Shown piece after piece: positions 34,663-43,723 of a DNA stretch of 64,000 nucleotides. Positions within the stretch are counted from its first letter, which is position 1. Every line of letters starts with the position of its first letter. Origin of the DNA: Thermoflavifilum thermophilum. Lineage in GTDB: Bacteria; Bacteroidota; Bacteroidia; Chitinophagales; Chitinophagaceae. A program made the position numbers and the translations under genes. The notes below the pieces were generated by a model that saw nothing but the letters and a program-made list of their open reading frames with translations, was not told the origin of the DNA and ran no database searches. The stretch spans positions 558,001 through 622,000 of the forward strand of contig NZ_FPCJ01000001.1 of assembly GCF_900116565.1 (NCBI RefSeq). Direction: 5' to 3'.

Positions 34663-36942
34663 CTATTCAAGAGGCTCTCTCTTAAGTAAATTTTCAATAA
34701 AGTAGTTCCACATTTTCTTCTCAACATATTGATAAAACGGAGGAGGATAACCATGTCGAACATCCGGAATAATCAACATATCAAAATACTTTCCCGCTTT
34801 GATTAAAGCATGAGCCAGTTTGAATGTAGACGCAGGATTTACATTCTCATCAATACCGCCATGGATCAATAACAATTTACCCTCCATATGTGAAGCGAGT
34901 GTAATATTAGATTGTTGTGCATAAATTGAATCTACGGGCCAGCCTACATACATCTCCGGCCACCAGGCTTTTTCCATCCTCCAATCATGGTCGCCAGATT
35001 CCGCCACTGCAACTTTGTAAAAACCAGGAAAGCGCATCAAAGCATGCGCAGCATCATAACCTCCGGCAGAATGACCAAAAATCCCAATGCGAGTTGTATC
35101 AATCCAATGATAACGATCGGCAAGCTGACGAATAGATAAAACATGATCAAGCAAATTATCTCCCATATGGCGATATGACCAATTGTGAAAAGCTTTTGAT
35201 CGGCCTGCTGTTCCCAGACCATCTACTTTCATGACGATAAATCCGCATTCTGCCAGTGATTGATCGGGATTAAAAATGGCTTGAGTAAAAGACCGTGGAA
35301 AAACAAAAGTCTGTGGACCAGTATAGCTATCGTCAATTATCGGATATTTGTGATGTGGATTGAAATGGGTAGGCTTCCATAGCGCTCCATACAAAATGGT
35401 TTTACCATCCCTGGCTATTGTCGTGAAAATTTGCGGGAAATGCCAACCCATAGCCAGCAAATCACTGATATCCGCCTTGCCCAGCGGCATAATAATTGCC
35501 CCATCTTCCAATCGCCGTAATACCGAAATAGTAGGCTGCGTGGGCGTGGAATAATTGTCTACAAAATAATCTCCCCTTGATGGAATATATATCTCATGAT
35601 GTGCTGACTCCGGTGTCAAACATTTCATCTGTGTTCCATCAAAATGTATACTGTACAGAAAATCATCATAAGGATTTACCCCCTTTTCCCTTCCCGATGC
35701 TGTGAAATATAATATCTCATGTACAGTATCAATCCTTAATAATTCTTTTACCACAAAATTTCCTCGAGTAACTGGGATAATTTTTCCTGTATTCCACTGA
35801 ACCTCATATAGTTGCTTCCATCCTGTTCTTTCTGAACTAAAAAAAGCAATTTGTTTGTTTTCTAAGTAGCGAAATATAAAATTATTCTCAACATACGTAT
35901 CGCTGCTATCCGAGCATACTACTCTAACATCTCCTGTGGAAGCATTCACATCAATGAAATCAAGCTTTTTATAGCCCCTATGATAATATGTTCCATATAA
36001 ATGATCCCCATTTCTTGTCCATGTAAGGTCAATACCAATGAAATGAGGTATTGGAGGTAATTTTACGTGAATCAATTTTCGATGATCAATATCAAAAATC
36101 ACGGGAATATATTTTACCACATCCGTATCTCCGGGAGATCCTCTGTAATACGACATCAACTGTGCACGATACAAACTATCAACTGACCAGTTTAATAAAT
36201 ACATTTTTTTAGCCGATCGAGTATCACAAATCTGTGTAAATAAATATCTTGAATCAGGAGACCATTTCACAGTAAAATGATCGGGACGTTTACCATTTTC
36301 ACCATACATAATATCGCTCCATCCATAATAACTGGCATATGTATATTGATCGTTTCCATCAAAACTCAATTGAATGGTATCGTGTGTTACAGTACTCACC
36401 AAGAAAAGATTTCCTTCTTTATGAAAAGCAATCCAGTTACTATCTGGTGAATAAGCAATGTATGGATCAGAATGATTTCTTGTCAAAACCTTGCTCAACG
36501 AATAGTCAGACAGGTTCAGGTGAAACAAAGAGCTATCCATCCGAAAAAACACCCCATGATCCGATGTTATTTGCACAATCTGGATAGGTAAATGCGCAGA
36601 ATCAACATGTTTATGCAGTACACTCGATAACGAATCAGATAATCTTGATTGATCAAACAATGGACTAACCGATGTATCTTTTATGAGTACTTTAAAAAAT
36701 CTTTCCCCGCTCCGTGTATTTGTAACAAACCAGAAAGCACTATCATGCTGATACCAATGGGGGACCACTTGCAAATGATAAACCTTCCTGGCTATGCTAT
36801 CTCGTTCAAATTGTTCTGCACGTTGATAAGTGGACTTACTTAAGTATCGCGTAGATGTACAAGAAAAGTTTATAGCAGTCATCCCACACATCACTAGCAT
36901 ACTATACCAGTACATTCGTGAGAAAGAGTGAGATATATTCAT
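34663..36942 (-). CDS. Prolyl dipeptidyl peptidase (S9B, DPP IV-like), lipoprotein
   Basis: 759 residues. Export signal with a probable lipid-anchor Cys28 (AINFSCTS), an N-terminal beta-propeller (residues about 80-470, with SPDSNWIAFHKEGNLFLVS and WSPDSRYLFTQI) and a C-terminal alpha/beta hydrolase with Ser625 (GHSAGG), Asp698 (GGIDENVNP) and His730 (VRHGYP). The family cleaves X-Pro dipeptides from N-termini. The nucleophile elbow is GHSAGG rather than the GWSYGG of classical DPP IV, so specificity may differ. Very AT-rich. Last gene of the susC-led operon. Confidence 0.9.
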   Translation of the reverse strand: MNISHSFSRMYWYSMLVMCGMTAINFSCTSTRYLSKSTYQRAEQFERDSIARKVYHLQVVPHWYQHDSAFWFVTNTRSGERFFKVLIKDTSVSPLFDQSRLSDSLSSVLHKHVDSAHLPIQIVQITSDHGVFFRMDSSLFHLNLSDYSLSKVLTRNHSDPYIAYSPDSNWIAFHKEGNLFLVSTVTHDTIQLSFDGNDQYTYASYYGWSDIMYGENGKRPDHFTVKWSPDSRYLFTQICDTRSAKKMYLLNWSVDSLYRAQLMSYYRGSPGDTDVVKYIPVIFDIDHRKLIHVKLPPIPHFIGIDLTWTRNGDHLYGTYYHRGYKKLDFIDVNASTGDVRVVCSDSSDTYVENNFIFRYLENKQIAFFSSERTGWKQLYEVQWNTGKIIPVTRGNFVVKELLRIDTVHEILYFTASGREKGVNPYDDFLYSIHFDGTQMKCLTPESAHHEIYIPSRGDYFVDNYSTPTQPTISVLRRLEDGAIIMPLGKADISDLLAMGWHFPQIFTTIARDGKTILYGALWKPTHFNPHHKYPIIDDSYTGPQTFVFPRSFTQAIFNPDQSLAECGFIVMKVDGLGTAGRSKAFHNWSYRHMGDNLLDHVLSIRQLADRYHWIDTTRIGIFGHSAGGYDAAHALMRFPGFYKVAVAESGDHDWRMEKAWWPEMYVGWPVDSIYAQQSNITLASHMEGKLLLIHGGIDENVNPASTFKLAHALIKAGKYFDMLIIPDVRHGYPPPFYQYVEKKMWNYFIENLLKREPLE

Positions 36943-36984
36943 GGTAATTTACATATCATTTAAGGCTCAGAAATATTTTATTCT

Positions 36985-39363
36985 TTATTCCACTCTCACT
37001 ACCCGCACCTCACATACCGGTCCGGCCATTTGTCCGGGCTCGGGTTGAAAAGTAATAGTAACCTGCTTTTTATTTTGCGTAAGTGCTTCCGGAATCGAAT
37101 ACGGAATGGAATAAAACTTCGATTCGCGATACCGATTCAAATCTTCTGCAGCAATTTTCTTTCCATCTACCAGAATATCAAACTTCCTGCCCCTGTTGTC
37201 CCCACCCCAATATGTACAGATCAGTTGATTGGGATGGGTCGCATCTACTTTCATCACAAAGCTGAAATAACCCTCCTGATCGGCTGCACGCCAGCTGCGG
37301 CGATGAGCCTCCCAGGTGAAGGTTTTTTCTCCCCTGAACTGATGATCGCGTTCTGGCTGCATTTCACCCATGCGTAATACATCTACTGTTCGTTTTTCCA
37401 ATTCTTGCTGAGCTCTTTTTGCTGCTTCATATTCTTTTTGTTTGACGGCCCATTGCGCGGGTGTAAACACATCCCAGTAAACCGAATAAAACAAATCGTT
37501 GGTTTCATAAAATGGAATAAGCTTCACATCCACGGGCTGGCCCAGATGCACGGAATGAAAAACCAGGCTATCGCCATCGCGCCTGATCCCATGCGCTACA
37601 TGCGGATCGGAAGTTACAAATACCGGAACTCCCTGCACCGGATCGGGTTCCTGATGGCCAAAATCGCCAGCCAGCAAAATAGGCCCATAAAAAATGGCTA
37701 TTCGGCTGGAATCGTGTGGCATCGCTACAGCATATATATCCTCACGCAACACATAATCAATACGATCACCATTGTGCCATGTTCTGTGTATCACTATGTA
37801 TCCATCCTGATCCACGTGTGTGGCTTCTTTCACTCCGTTCACATATATCATCACGCCCTGATGAGCCCATGACGGCTTGCGTATGCGAATGGAAAACGTT
37901 TGTGGGTGCTGCATCTGCAAGGAAATATGAACGGTATCGGTTTGCGGCAAACCGGTTTCCTGCTTCACGATGATCTGCCGCTGCTTCCAGTGAAGCACCG
38001 AAGGAATAAACAAATTCACATATAGACTGCCATCGGCTCCGCGATCATAAATATCCTGGCCGTATTTGACATGATTTTCCATACCCGTTCCCACGCAACA
38101 CCAGAATGAGTTGAATGGGGTGCTATAGGTTTTTCGGCTTCCCATGCGCAATGGCGTGAAATAACACATCATGCCTGTTTGATGATTTTGCGTTGCCAGC
38201 ATATGGTTATACAACGCCCGTTCATAATAATCCATCAGCCTGGCAGACGGATGCCAGGAGAAAAGATGTGTGGTCAGCTTCAGCATGTTGTAGGTAGGAC
38301 AGGTTTCCATGGTATTATCTGAAAGAGGAAACGTGTCGGGCATGCCAAAGTATTCATAGTTGCCGTTTCCGCCAGGAGCATAAGTGTGATGATACACCAC
38401 ATCTTTCCAGAAGAATTCAGCAATGGAATCCATGTGCTGGTCGCCTGTGAGTTCATAGATGCGGGCACAGCCAATGATTTTCGGAATCTGGGTATTGGAA
38501 TGCTTGCCAGGCAGAATATCTTTTTGCATGGCCAGCGAATCGAGAATCCGATGATCATAAAACCGATAAGCCAGCTGCAGATATTTCGGATCGCCCGTTA
38601 CTGCATAGGTATTGGCCAATACTTCATTCATGCCACCATATTCGCAAATCAACATTTGCTGCATTTGTGCTTCACTCAGATTCTTTACTGTTCGGGCTGT
38701 CCAGTCGGCCATGCCCTTTTCCACCTCCAGTGCCTGCTGATCATGGCAATACATGTAAGCATCGAGCAATCCGGCCATGATTTTATGTACCGTGTACCAG
38801 GGCGACCAGCCGCCGTTTAAATCAAATCCTTTGGATTCAATGATGCCCCGGGATACTTTCCCGAATATGCTATCTTCATTGGGTATAGCCCCCACATATC
38901 CAGTTCCACGCTTTTCCTGACAGAGGGCTAATTCACGCACGATGTACTGTACCCGATGCAAAAATGCCGTATCGCCAGTAGCTGCATAAGCCATAGAACA
39001 AGCCGAGAGATAATGACCCAAACTATGTCCAGCCAGGCCTTCCGACTCCCATCCTCCATACACAGAATCTTTAGCCGGCAAGCCTGCATGCGTGCGAAAA
39101 TGCGCCAGCAACCGATCGGGACTCAATTCCAGCAGATATCTCAAATCAGCTTCCATGGCTTCTTTAAACGGACTATTCAATAATCTGACATCCGCCAAAT
39201 CAAACGGATACGCCTGAATGGAAATGGCTGGCTTCACAACCATCACACCCGATTCATTCTGTTCGGGATAAAAAGATTGAGCTGCTGCATTTTTCAGAAA
39301 AGGCATGTTCGACAGCCATATCACACACACGACGATTACTTTTAAAGGAGATGGATTACGCAT
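36985..39363 (-). CDS. GH127-family beta-L-arabinofuranosidase (DUF1680), copy 1
   Basis: 792 residues from the ATG at 39363 (MRNPSPLKVIVVCVIWLSNM), which gives a proper Sec signal; an upstream ATG 19 codons earlier is less fitting. (Alpha/alpha)6-barrel with EGLAGHSLGHYLSACSMAYA. The zinc and catalytic residues of the family align: Glu353 and Cys355 (METCPTYN) and Cys422-Cys423 (WCCVGTGMENH). The beta-sandwich and C-terminal domains follow. Known GH127 removes L-arabinofuranose from beta-1,2-linked, hydroxyproline-bound arabino-oligosaccharides; other substrates exist in related families. Confidence 0.88.
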   Translation of the reverse strand: MRNPSPLKVIVVCVIWLSNMPFLKNAAAQSFYPEQNESGVMVVKPAISIQAYPFDLADVRLLNSPFKEAMEADLRYLLELSPDRLLAHFRTHAGLPAKDSVYGGWESEGLAGHSLGHYLSACSMAYAATGDTAFLHRVQYIVRELALCQEKRGTGYVGAIPNEDSIFGKVSRGIIESKGFDLNGGWSPWYTVHKIMAGLLDAYMYCHDQQALEVEKGMADWTARTVKNLSEAQMQQMLICEYGGMNEVLANTYAVTGDPKYLQLAYRFYDHRILDSLAMQKDILPGKHSNTQIPKIIGCARIYELTGDQHMDSIAEFFWKDVVYHHTYAPGGNGNYEYFGMPDTFPLSDNTMETCPTYNMLKLTTHLFSWHPSARLMDYYERALYNHMLATQNHQTGMMCYFTPLRMGSRKTYSTPFNSFWCCVGTGMENHVKYGQDIYDRGADGSLYVNLFIPSVLHWKQRQIIVKQETGLPQTDTVHISLQMQHPQTFSIRIRKPSWAHQGVMIYVNGVKEATHVDQDGYIVIHRTWHNGDRIDYVLREDIYAVAMPHDSSRIAIFYGPILLAGDFGHQEPDPVQGVPVFVTSDPHVAHGIRRDGDSLVFHSVHLGQPVDVKLIPFYETNDLFYSVYWDVFTPAQWAVKQKEYEAAKRAQQELEKRTVDVLRMGEMQPERDHQFRGEKTFTWEAHRRSWRAADQEGYFSFVMKVDATHPNQLICTYWGGDNRGRKFDILVDGKKIAAEDLNRYRESKFYSIPYSIPEALTQNKKQVTITFQPEPGQMAGPVCEVRVVRVE

Positions 39364-39389
39364 CGTGAAAAAAAATTTTAAGTGTTCGA

Positions 39390-41120
39390 CTATTTGCTTA
39401 TTTCCTGATAAAATCGCCATTGCGGCTGATAATCTTTTTTCAGCGGTGTGTGCTCCAATATCGCACGCACCATTTCAATGGGCATATTGCCTTCTTTTAA
39501 AATTGCATCATGAAAAGCCTGATCGGTCATTTTTCCGGAATCAACCAGCTCATGATGGAGGGCATAAAATTGCAGGGCACCTATCATGTATGCCAGTTGA
39601 TAAAGTGGCCCATATCCGCCTTCAAATGAACGACGTACTTCGCCTTCTGCATTGGCTCGTTCATGACCTACCTTATCAATTAAATATTCCACACATTGTT
39701 CGGGTGTCCATTTTCCCAAATGAAAATTGATGGAAAACACAATACGCGCACAACGATGCATGCGCCAGAATAATGCCCCAATTTGTTGTTCCGGTGTTTG
39801 ATCATATCCTTTGTCCCACATCAACATTTCCCAGTAAAAAGCCCAGCCTTCCGTCCAGAATGCCGTATGAAAAGGCCAACGATAACTCCGATAGCGTTCG
39901 TTCATATATTCCTGCAAATAATGACCGGGAATGATTTCATGAAACACCGTGGCACGTGAAAAATACGGATTGTTGCCCCGCATGCTCATCATCTTATCTG
40001 CATACGACATGGTGTTGGTAGGATAAGAAATACTCAATACATCTCCTCCGGTAAAAAACGGATTCACCAGCTGCCGCTGGGGCGACATCATTTCCATAGT
40101 CCATGTTTGCATGGCCAGCTGCGGAATCGTGACCAAATGATGCGCTTGCACGAAACGAATGGCTTCATCTTCCAGCTTACGAATCAACTGAGGTTGCTCA
40201 CCCGGTGGCACATAGCTTTCTTTTACTTTTTCCAACGCTTTTTTCCAATCCTCTCCATAACCCATGGCTGCAGATGCTTTTTTGATTTGTTGTAAACACC
40301 AGTTGTATTCCCGGTTGGCAATATCAATCAATTCTTCAGGCGTGTAGGGAATCATTTCATCATGCAGCAATTTCATCAGCTCTTCCCTGCCAATCGGTAC
40401 ACCATGAATACCACTCTGATCATGCCTATTTTCCTTTCGCAAAACAACTGCACGTAAACTATCGGTATAAACAGAAAATACAGAATCCGTAAAATGATAA
40501 GTTGTTTGCATCCACCAGGTAAATGCTGGATCATAGCCCATGTAGAAATCATACATGCCTTTCAGGATATCCTGCAGATGATGAACCGCTTGCAATACCT
40601 GAAAGGCCAGTCGCATATCAGATAATCCGGTCAGATCTATGTGCCTGGCTTGTTGTTGCAGGGTTTTGCCCAGTTCATCAACGATGGCTGCCACATGTTG
40701 CGCTTGCAGGCGATCCCCCACATGTCGTTTGCGCGATAGTTCAAAAATGCTGTCGGTTAAAGGAATTAGCTTGCGTACCACTGCCCACACCTGTTGTTGT
40801 TGATTGTTTTCATCCATATAGTGTTGAACGGCATATTTCAGCAAAATGTAATCTGCCTTGCCTTCCTGACTTAGCCGATCAAAATGAACAGACTCCAGGC
40901 TATCTTCCCACTCATGTAAGTATGTATCTCTGGCATATATCCAATCAGGCGGGATATCCTGCAAAGATCGGTTCAGGTCGCGCCAACCGGCTTCGAAGCG
41001 CACAATATCACCTGCCATTTCACTGAAATCAGTGTTGCATGATTGTGCAAAAACTTGCGGTATATGCGATAAATAAAGACTTACAAAAAGAATGAAGAAG
41101 TGTTTGAAAAAAGCAGGCAT
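39390..41120 (-). CDS. DUF885 metal-dependent peptidase-like protein, exported
   Basis: 576 residues with a Sec signal (FFILFVSLYLSHIPQVFA). The family signature HEIIPGH is at residues 394-400 (His394, Glu395, His400), resembling a zincin HExxH variant; FWTEGWAFYWEMLMWDKG supplies the third ligand candidate. DUF885 proteins are thought to be carboxypeptidase-like zinc enzymes, but substrate knowledge is thin. Its place between two GH127 genes (26 and 84 bp away) suggests it works on the peptide part of the glycoprotein the arabinosidases strip. Confidence 0.8.
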   Translation of the reverse strand: MPAFFKHFFILFVSLYLSHIPQVFAQSCNTDFSEMAGDIVRFEAGWRDLNRSLQDIPPDWIYARDTYLHEWEDSLESVHFDRLSQEGKADYILLKYAVQHYMDENNQQQQVWAVVRKLIPLTDSIFELSRKRHVGDRLQAQHVAAIVDELGKTLQQQARHIDLTGLSDMRLAFQVLQAVHHLQDILKGMYDFYMGYDPAFTWWMQTTYHFTDSVFSVYTDSLRAVVLRKENRHDQSGIHGVPIGREELMKLLHDEMIPYTPEELIDIANREYNWCLQQIKKASAAMGYGEDWKKALEKVKESYVPPGEQPQLIRKLEDEAIRFVQAHHLVTIPQLAMQTWTMEMMSPQRQLVNPFFTGGDVLSISYPTNTMSYADKMMSMRGNNPYFSRATVFHEIIPGHYLQEYMNERYRSYRWPFHTAFWTEGWAFYWEMLMWDKGYDQTPEQQIGALFWRMHRCARIVFSINFHLGKWTPEQCVEYLIDKVGHERANAEGEVRRSFEGGYGPLYQLAYMIGALQFYALHHELVDSGKMTDQAFHDAILKEGNMPIEMVRAILEHTPLKKDYQPQWRFYQEISK

Positions 41121-41204
41121 AATTCAAACATTTACATGAAATAAAAAAGCAATAAACCTGTGATGATAGGATGCAGCTCTACTAAATTAATCCTTTTGCC
41201 ATGA

Positions 41205-43652
41205 TTATTCTACTTCCCATTCGTAGATACCGGTAGAATAATCTGGGCTTAACCGAATGATCATGCGCAAAGCTGATGTATGAACAGGTTTGAATTTCAC
41301 GATGTTCATCCGATCTTTATCAGTGGTATAGGGCGTGATATTTTCTACAGGTATCCATTGGCCATTGTGTGGATACAACAGTTGCCAGCTAATGGGCACG
41401 CTGCATCCGCCACCGGTGAGATGATCATCATACCAGTACACGCTGCTCGATGAAATAGTGGCGGGTTGCTTGAAATCATATTCTACCCAAACCGTTGTAT
41501 CTTTTTCAGGCCACCAGTGAAAATACAGCACCGAATGATCGTTGGAACTATCGGGCAGGATTTGATCATGAATGGCCATCAAACTTCTGGATGGACGGGA
41601 TGCACGAATGGTGCTGGTGTAGGCAAGAGTGGGAGCCGGCAAAGGCTGCACCGATTTTTCGTCGGTGGCCATCCACACCGTCATCTCACCCGGCCCGCGA
41701 TTGGCCCAAGCATAATACGGAATGGCGGTAAAATGCACAGGCGTGGTTTCTATACGCCCGCTTAACGTACGCCTGGCCGCTAATGCATTGCCCTGAATCA
41801 CTTCTACCCCATCTAACAGGTTAGGCTTGAATGCAGTTGTAAAGGTTTGATGCGGATTGACAATCAGGTTCAACACATGATGATCGGGGTTATCCGGCCA
41901 TTCCAGACAATACACCAGTGGCCCACGCTGCAAAGCAATCTTTCCCACATCTGCTTTCACTTGTGGATTGGCTTCCATTACATGTACATCCATGGGCAAA
42001 TGCAACACAATCTCATCGCCTTTCTTCCAGGTTCGGGTAATCACCGCATAGCCATTTTCCAGCGCAGGATGAAGGGTTTGGCCATTTAACTGAATTGTAT
42101 ATGATGCTGATGAAGTATTGACAAACTTGTACAAATCACTGGGCACAGGCTTGTTTCGCGCCCATCCCGGTATGCGCAGTTTGAGTGTAAAGACACCTGT
42201 CTGTTCGGGTTGTATATCTATGCGAATAGTTCCCGACCAGGGATAATCGGTTTGTTCGTTCAGATAAACAATTTGTTTGGGTAATTGAATCTTAGCCTGA
42301 TTGGCACCATACAGATTCACGTAAATCTCGTTTCCGCGGGTCGCATAAAAATAACCACTTACAATCGGGATGAAACGAGCCAGATTGGTGGGGCAACACG
42401 AACAGCCAAACCAGGGACTCCGCGTGTATCCTCCCATTGAAGCCAATGGATTGGGATAAAAAAATGCGTCTCCTCTCAACGATAAGCCATCGAGCAAGGC
42501 ATTGTACAGCGTTCGTTCCAGCACATCATAATATGCGGCATCGCCTGTGGTAAGAAACATGCGCTGGTTGAAATACACATTGGCAATCGACGCACAGGTT
42601 TCATTGTAAGCCGTGAGGTTGGGCAATTCATAAGGTTGACCAAAAGCTTCGCCATTGCTGGTGGCACCTACCCCTCCGGTTACATACAGTTGGGTTGAAA
42701 CAATATCTTGCCAGATGTAGCGATCAGCATGTACATAAGCCGTATCACCGGTAAGCGCACTCACATCGGCCATAGCGGAGTAGAGATAACCCGCCCGCAC
42801 GGCATGGCCTACGGCCTTGCGCTGATCCACTACCTTTTGCTGCGCTTGTTCGTATGTACTGCCACCGGGGCCCCGCACATCCAGAAAGAATTTTGCCAGT
42901 TGCAAATATTTCGGATTATGGGTAACCCGGTATAAACTCACCAATCCAAGTTCCACTTCCGGATGACCGGGGTATTTTTCCAGTTTACCCCAGCCAAAAG
43001 TGCGGCAGAGTAAATCGGCATTTTTAATTGCTACTTTCAGCAACGTACTATCACCCGTAGCTATAAAGTTAGCCGCTGCTGCCTGAAACAAATGACCGGA
43101 ATTATAGAGCTCATGACTGAGCTTTTCTACATTCTCCCAGCGCTGCAAGCCCGACCACGGATGCGGATGCAGAGGATTGATGGTGCGCGCCGTGTACAAA
43201 TAGCCATCGGGTTCCTGAGCAGCCGCAATCAGGTTAATCAGGCTATCCATACGCTTTTTCAAGAGCGGATCGGGATGCATCATCAAGGCATAACTGATGC
43301 CTTCTATGACTTTATACAAATCGGTATCATCAAAAGGATATTGCGTACAGAAATGAGCGGTATCGACATGCGTTTCCAGGGCAAGCGCTGCCAGCTGAAA
43401 ATTGCGATCTCTGCCCGTAACCCGCAATTCATCTAATTCATGCGGCAAAGTAACCGTGTACATCCGGTCAATTCTGGGTTTCCAGAACCGATCCGTAAGC
43501 CGCACATCCGAGAAAAGCACCGGATGAATCGGATAATCATGCGGGAGGGAATCGATAGAAGAAGCAGAAGAATGCGAACGTGCAACATTATAGGATGAAT
43601 AATAAGATGTTCCTATGACTAAAATAAAGATACAAAGAATTATTCTTATCAT
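41205..43652 (-). CDS. GH127-family beta-L-arabinofuranosidase (DUF1680), copy 2
   Basis: 815 residues, Sec signal at 1-22. Motifs FSDVRLTDRFWKPRIDRM, ALETHVDT and QEPDGYLYT are typical. Catalytic and zinc residues: Glu351 and Cys353 (NETCASIAN), Cys419-Cys420 with Cys417 (GCSCCPTNLAR). An extra C-terminal domain (residues about 690-815, DHSVLYFHWWPEKDTTVWVE onward) looks like a galactose-binding/F5-8C type module. It is the closer match to the B. longum HypBA1 wording of the two copies. First enzyme gene after susD (71-bp gap). Confidence 0.9.
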   Translation of the reverse strand: MIRIILCIFILVIGTSYYSSYNVARSHSSASSIDSLPHDYPIHPVLFSDVRLTDRFWKPRIDRMYTVTLPHELDELRVTGRDRNFQLAALALETHVDTAHFCTQYPFDDTDLYKVIEGISYALMMHPDPLLKKRMDSLINLIAAAQEPDGYLYTARTINPLHPHPWSGLQRWENVEKLSHELYNSGHLFQAAAANFIATGDSTLLKVAIKNADLLCRTFGWGKLEKYPGHPEVELGLVSLYRVTHNPKYLQLAKFFLDVRGPGGSTYEQAQQKVVDQRKAVGHAVRAGYLYSAMADVSALTGDTAYVHADRYIWQDIVSTQLYVTGGVGATSNGEAFGQPYELPNLTAYNETCASIANVYFNQRMFLTTGDAAYYDVLERTLYNALLDGLSLRGDAFFYPNPLASMGGYTRSPWFGCSCCPTNLARFIPIVSGYFYATRGNEIYVNLYGANQAKIQLPKQIVYLNEQTDYPWSGTIRIDIQPEQTGVFTLKLRIPGWARNKPVPSDLYKFVNTSSASYTIQLNGQTLHPALENGYAVITRTWKKGDEIVLHLPMDVHVMEANPQVKADVGKIALQRGPLVYCLEWPDNPDHHVLNLIVNPHQTFTTAFKPNLLDGVEVIQGNALAARRTLSGRIETTPVHFTAIPYYAWANRGPGEMTVWMATDEKSVQPLPAPTLAYTSTIRASRPSRSLMAIHDQILPDSSNDHSVLYFHWWPEKDTTVWVEYDFKQPATISSSSVYWYDDHLTGGGCSVPISWQLLYPHNGQWIPVENITPYTTDKDRMNIVKFKPVHTSALRMIIRLSPDYSTGIYEWEVE

Positions 43653-43723
43653 AATTCGATCATTAAGACATGCAAAATCATCATTGAACTTAGATTGAAA
43701 CTAATTCAAAAATCTTTTCACTA

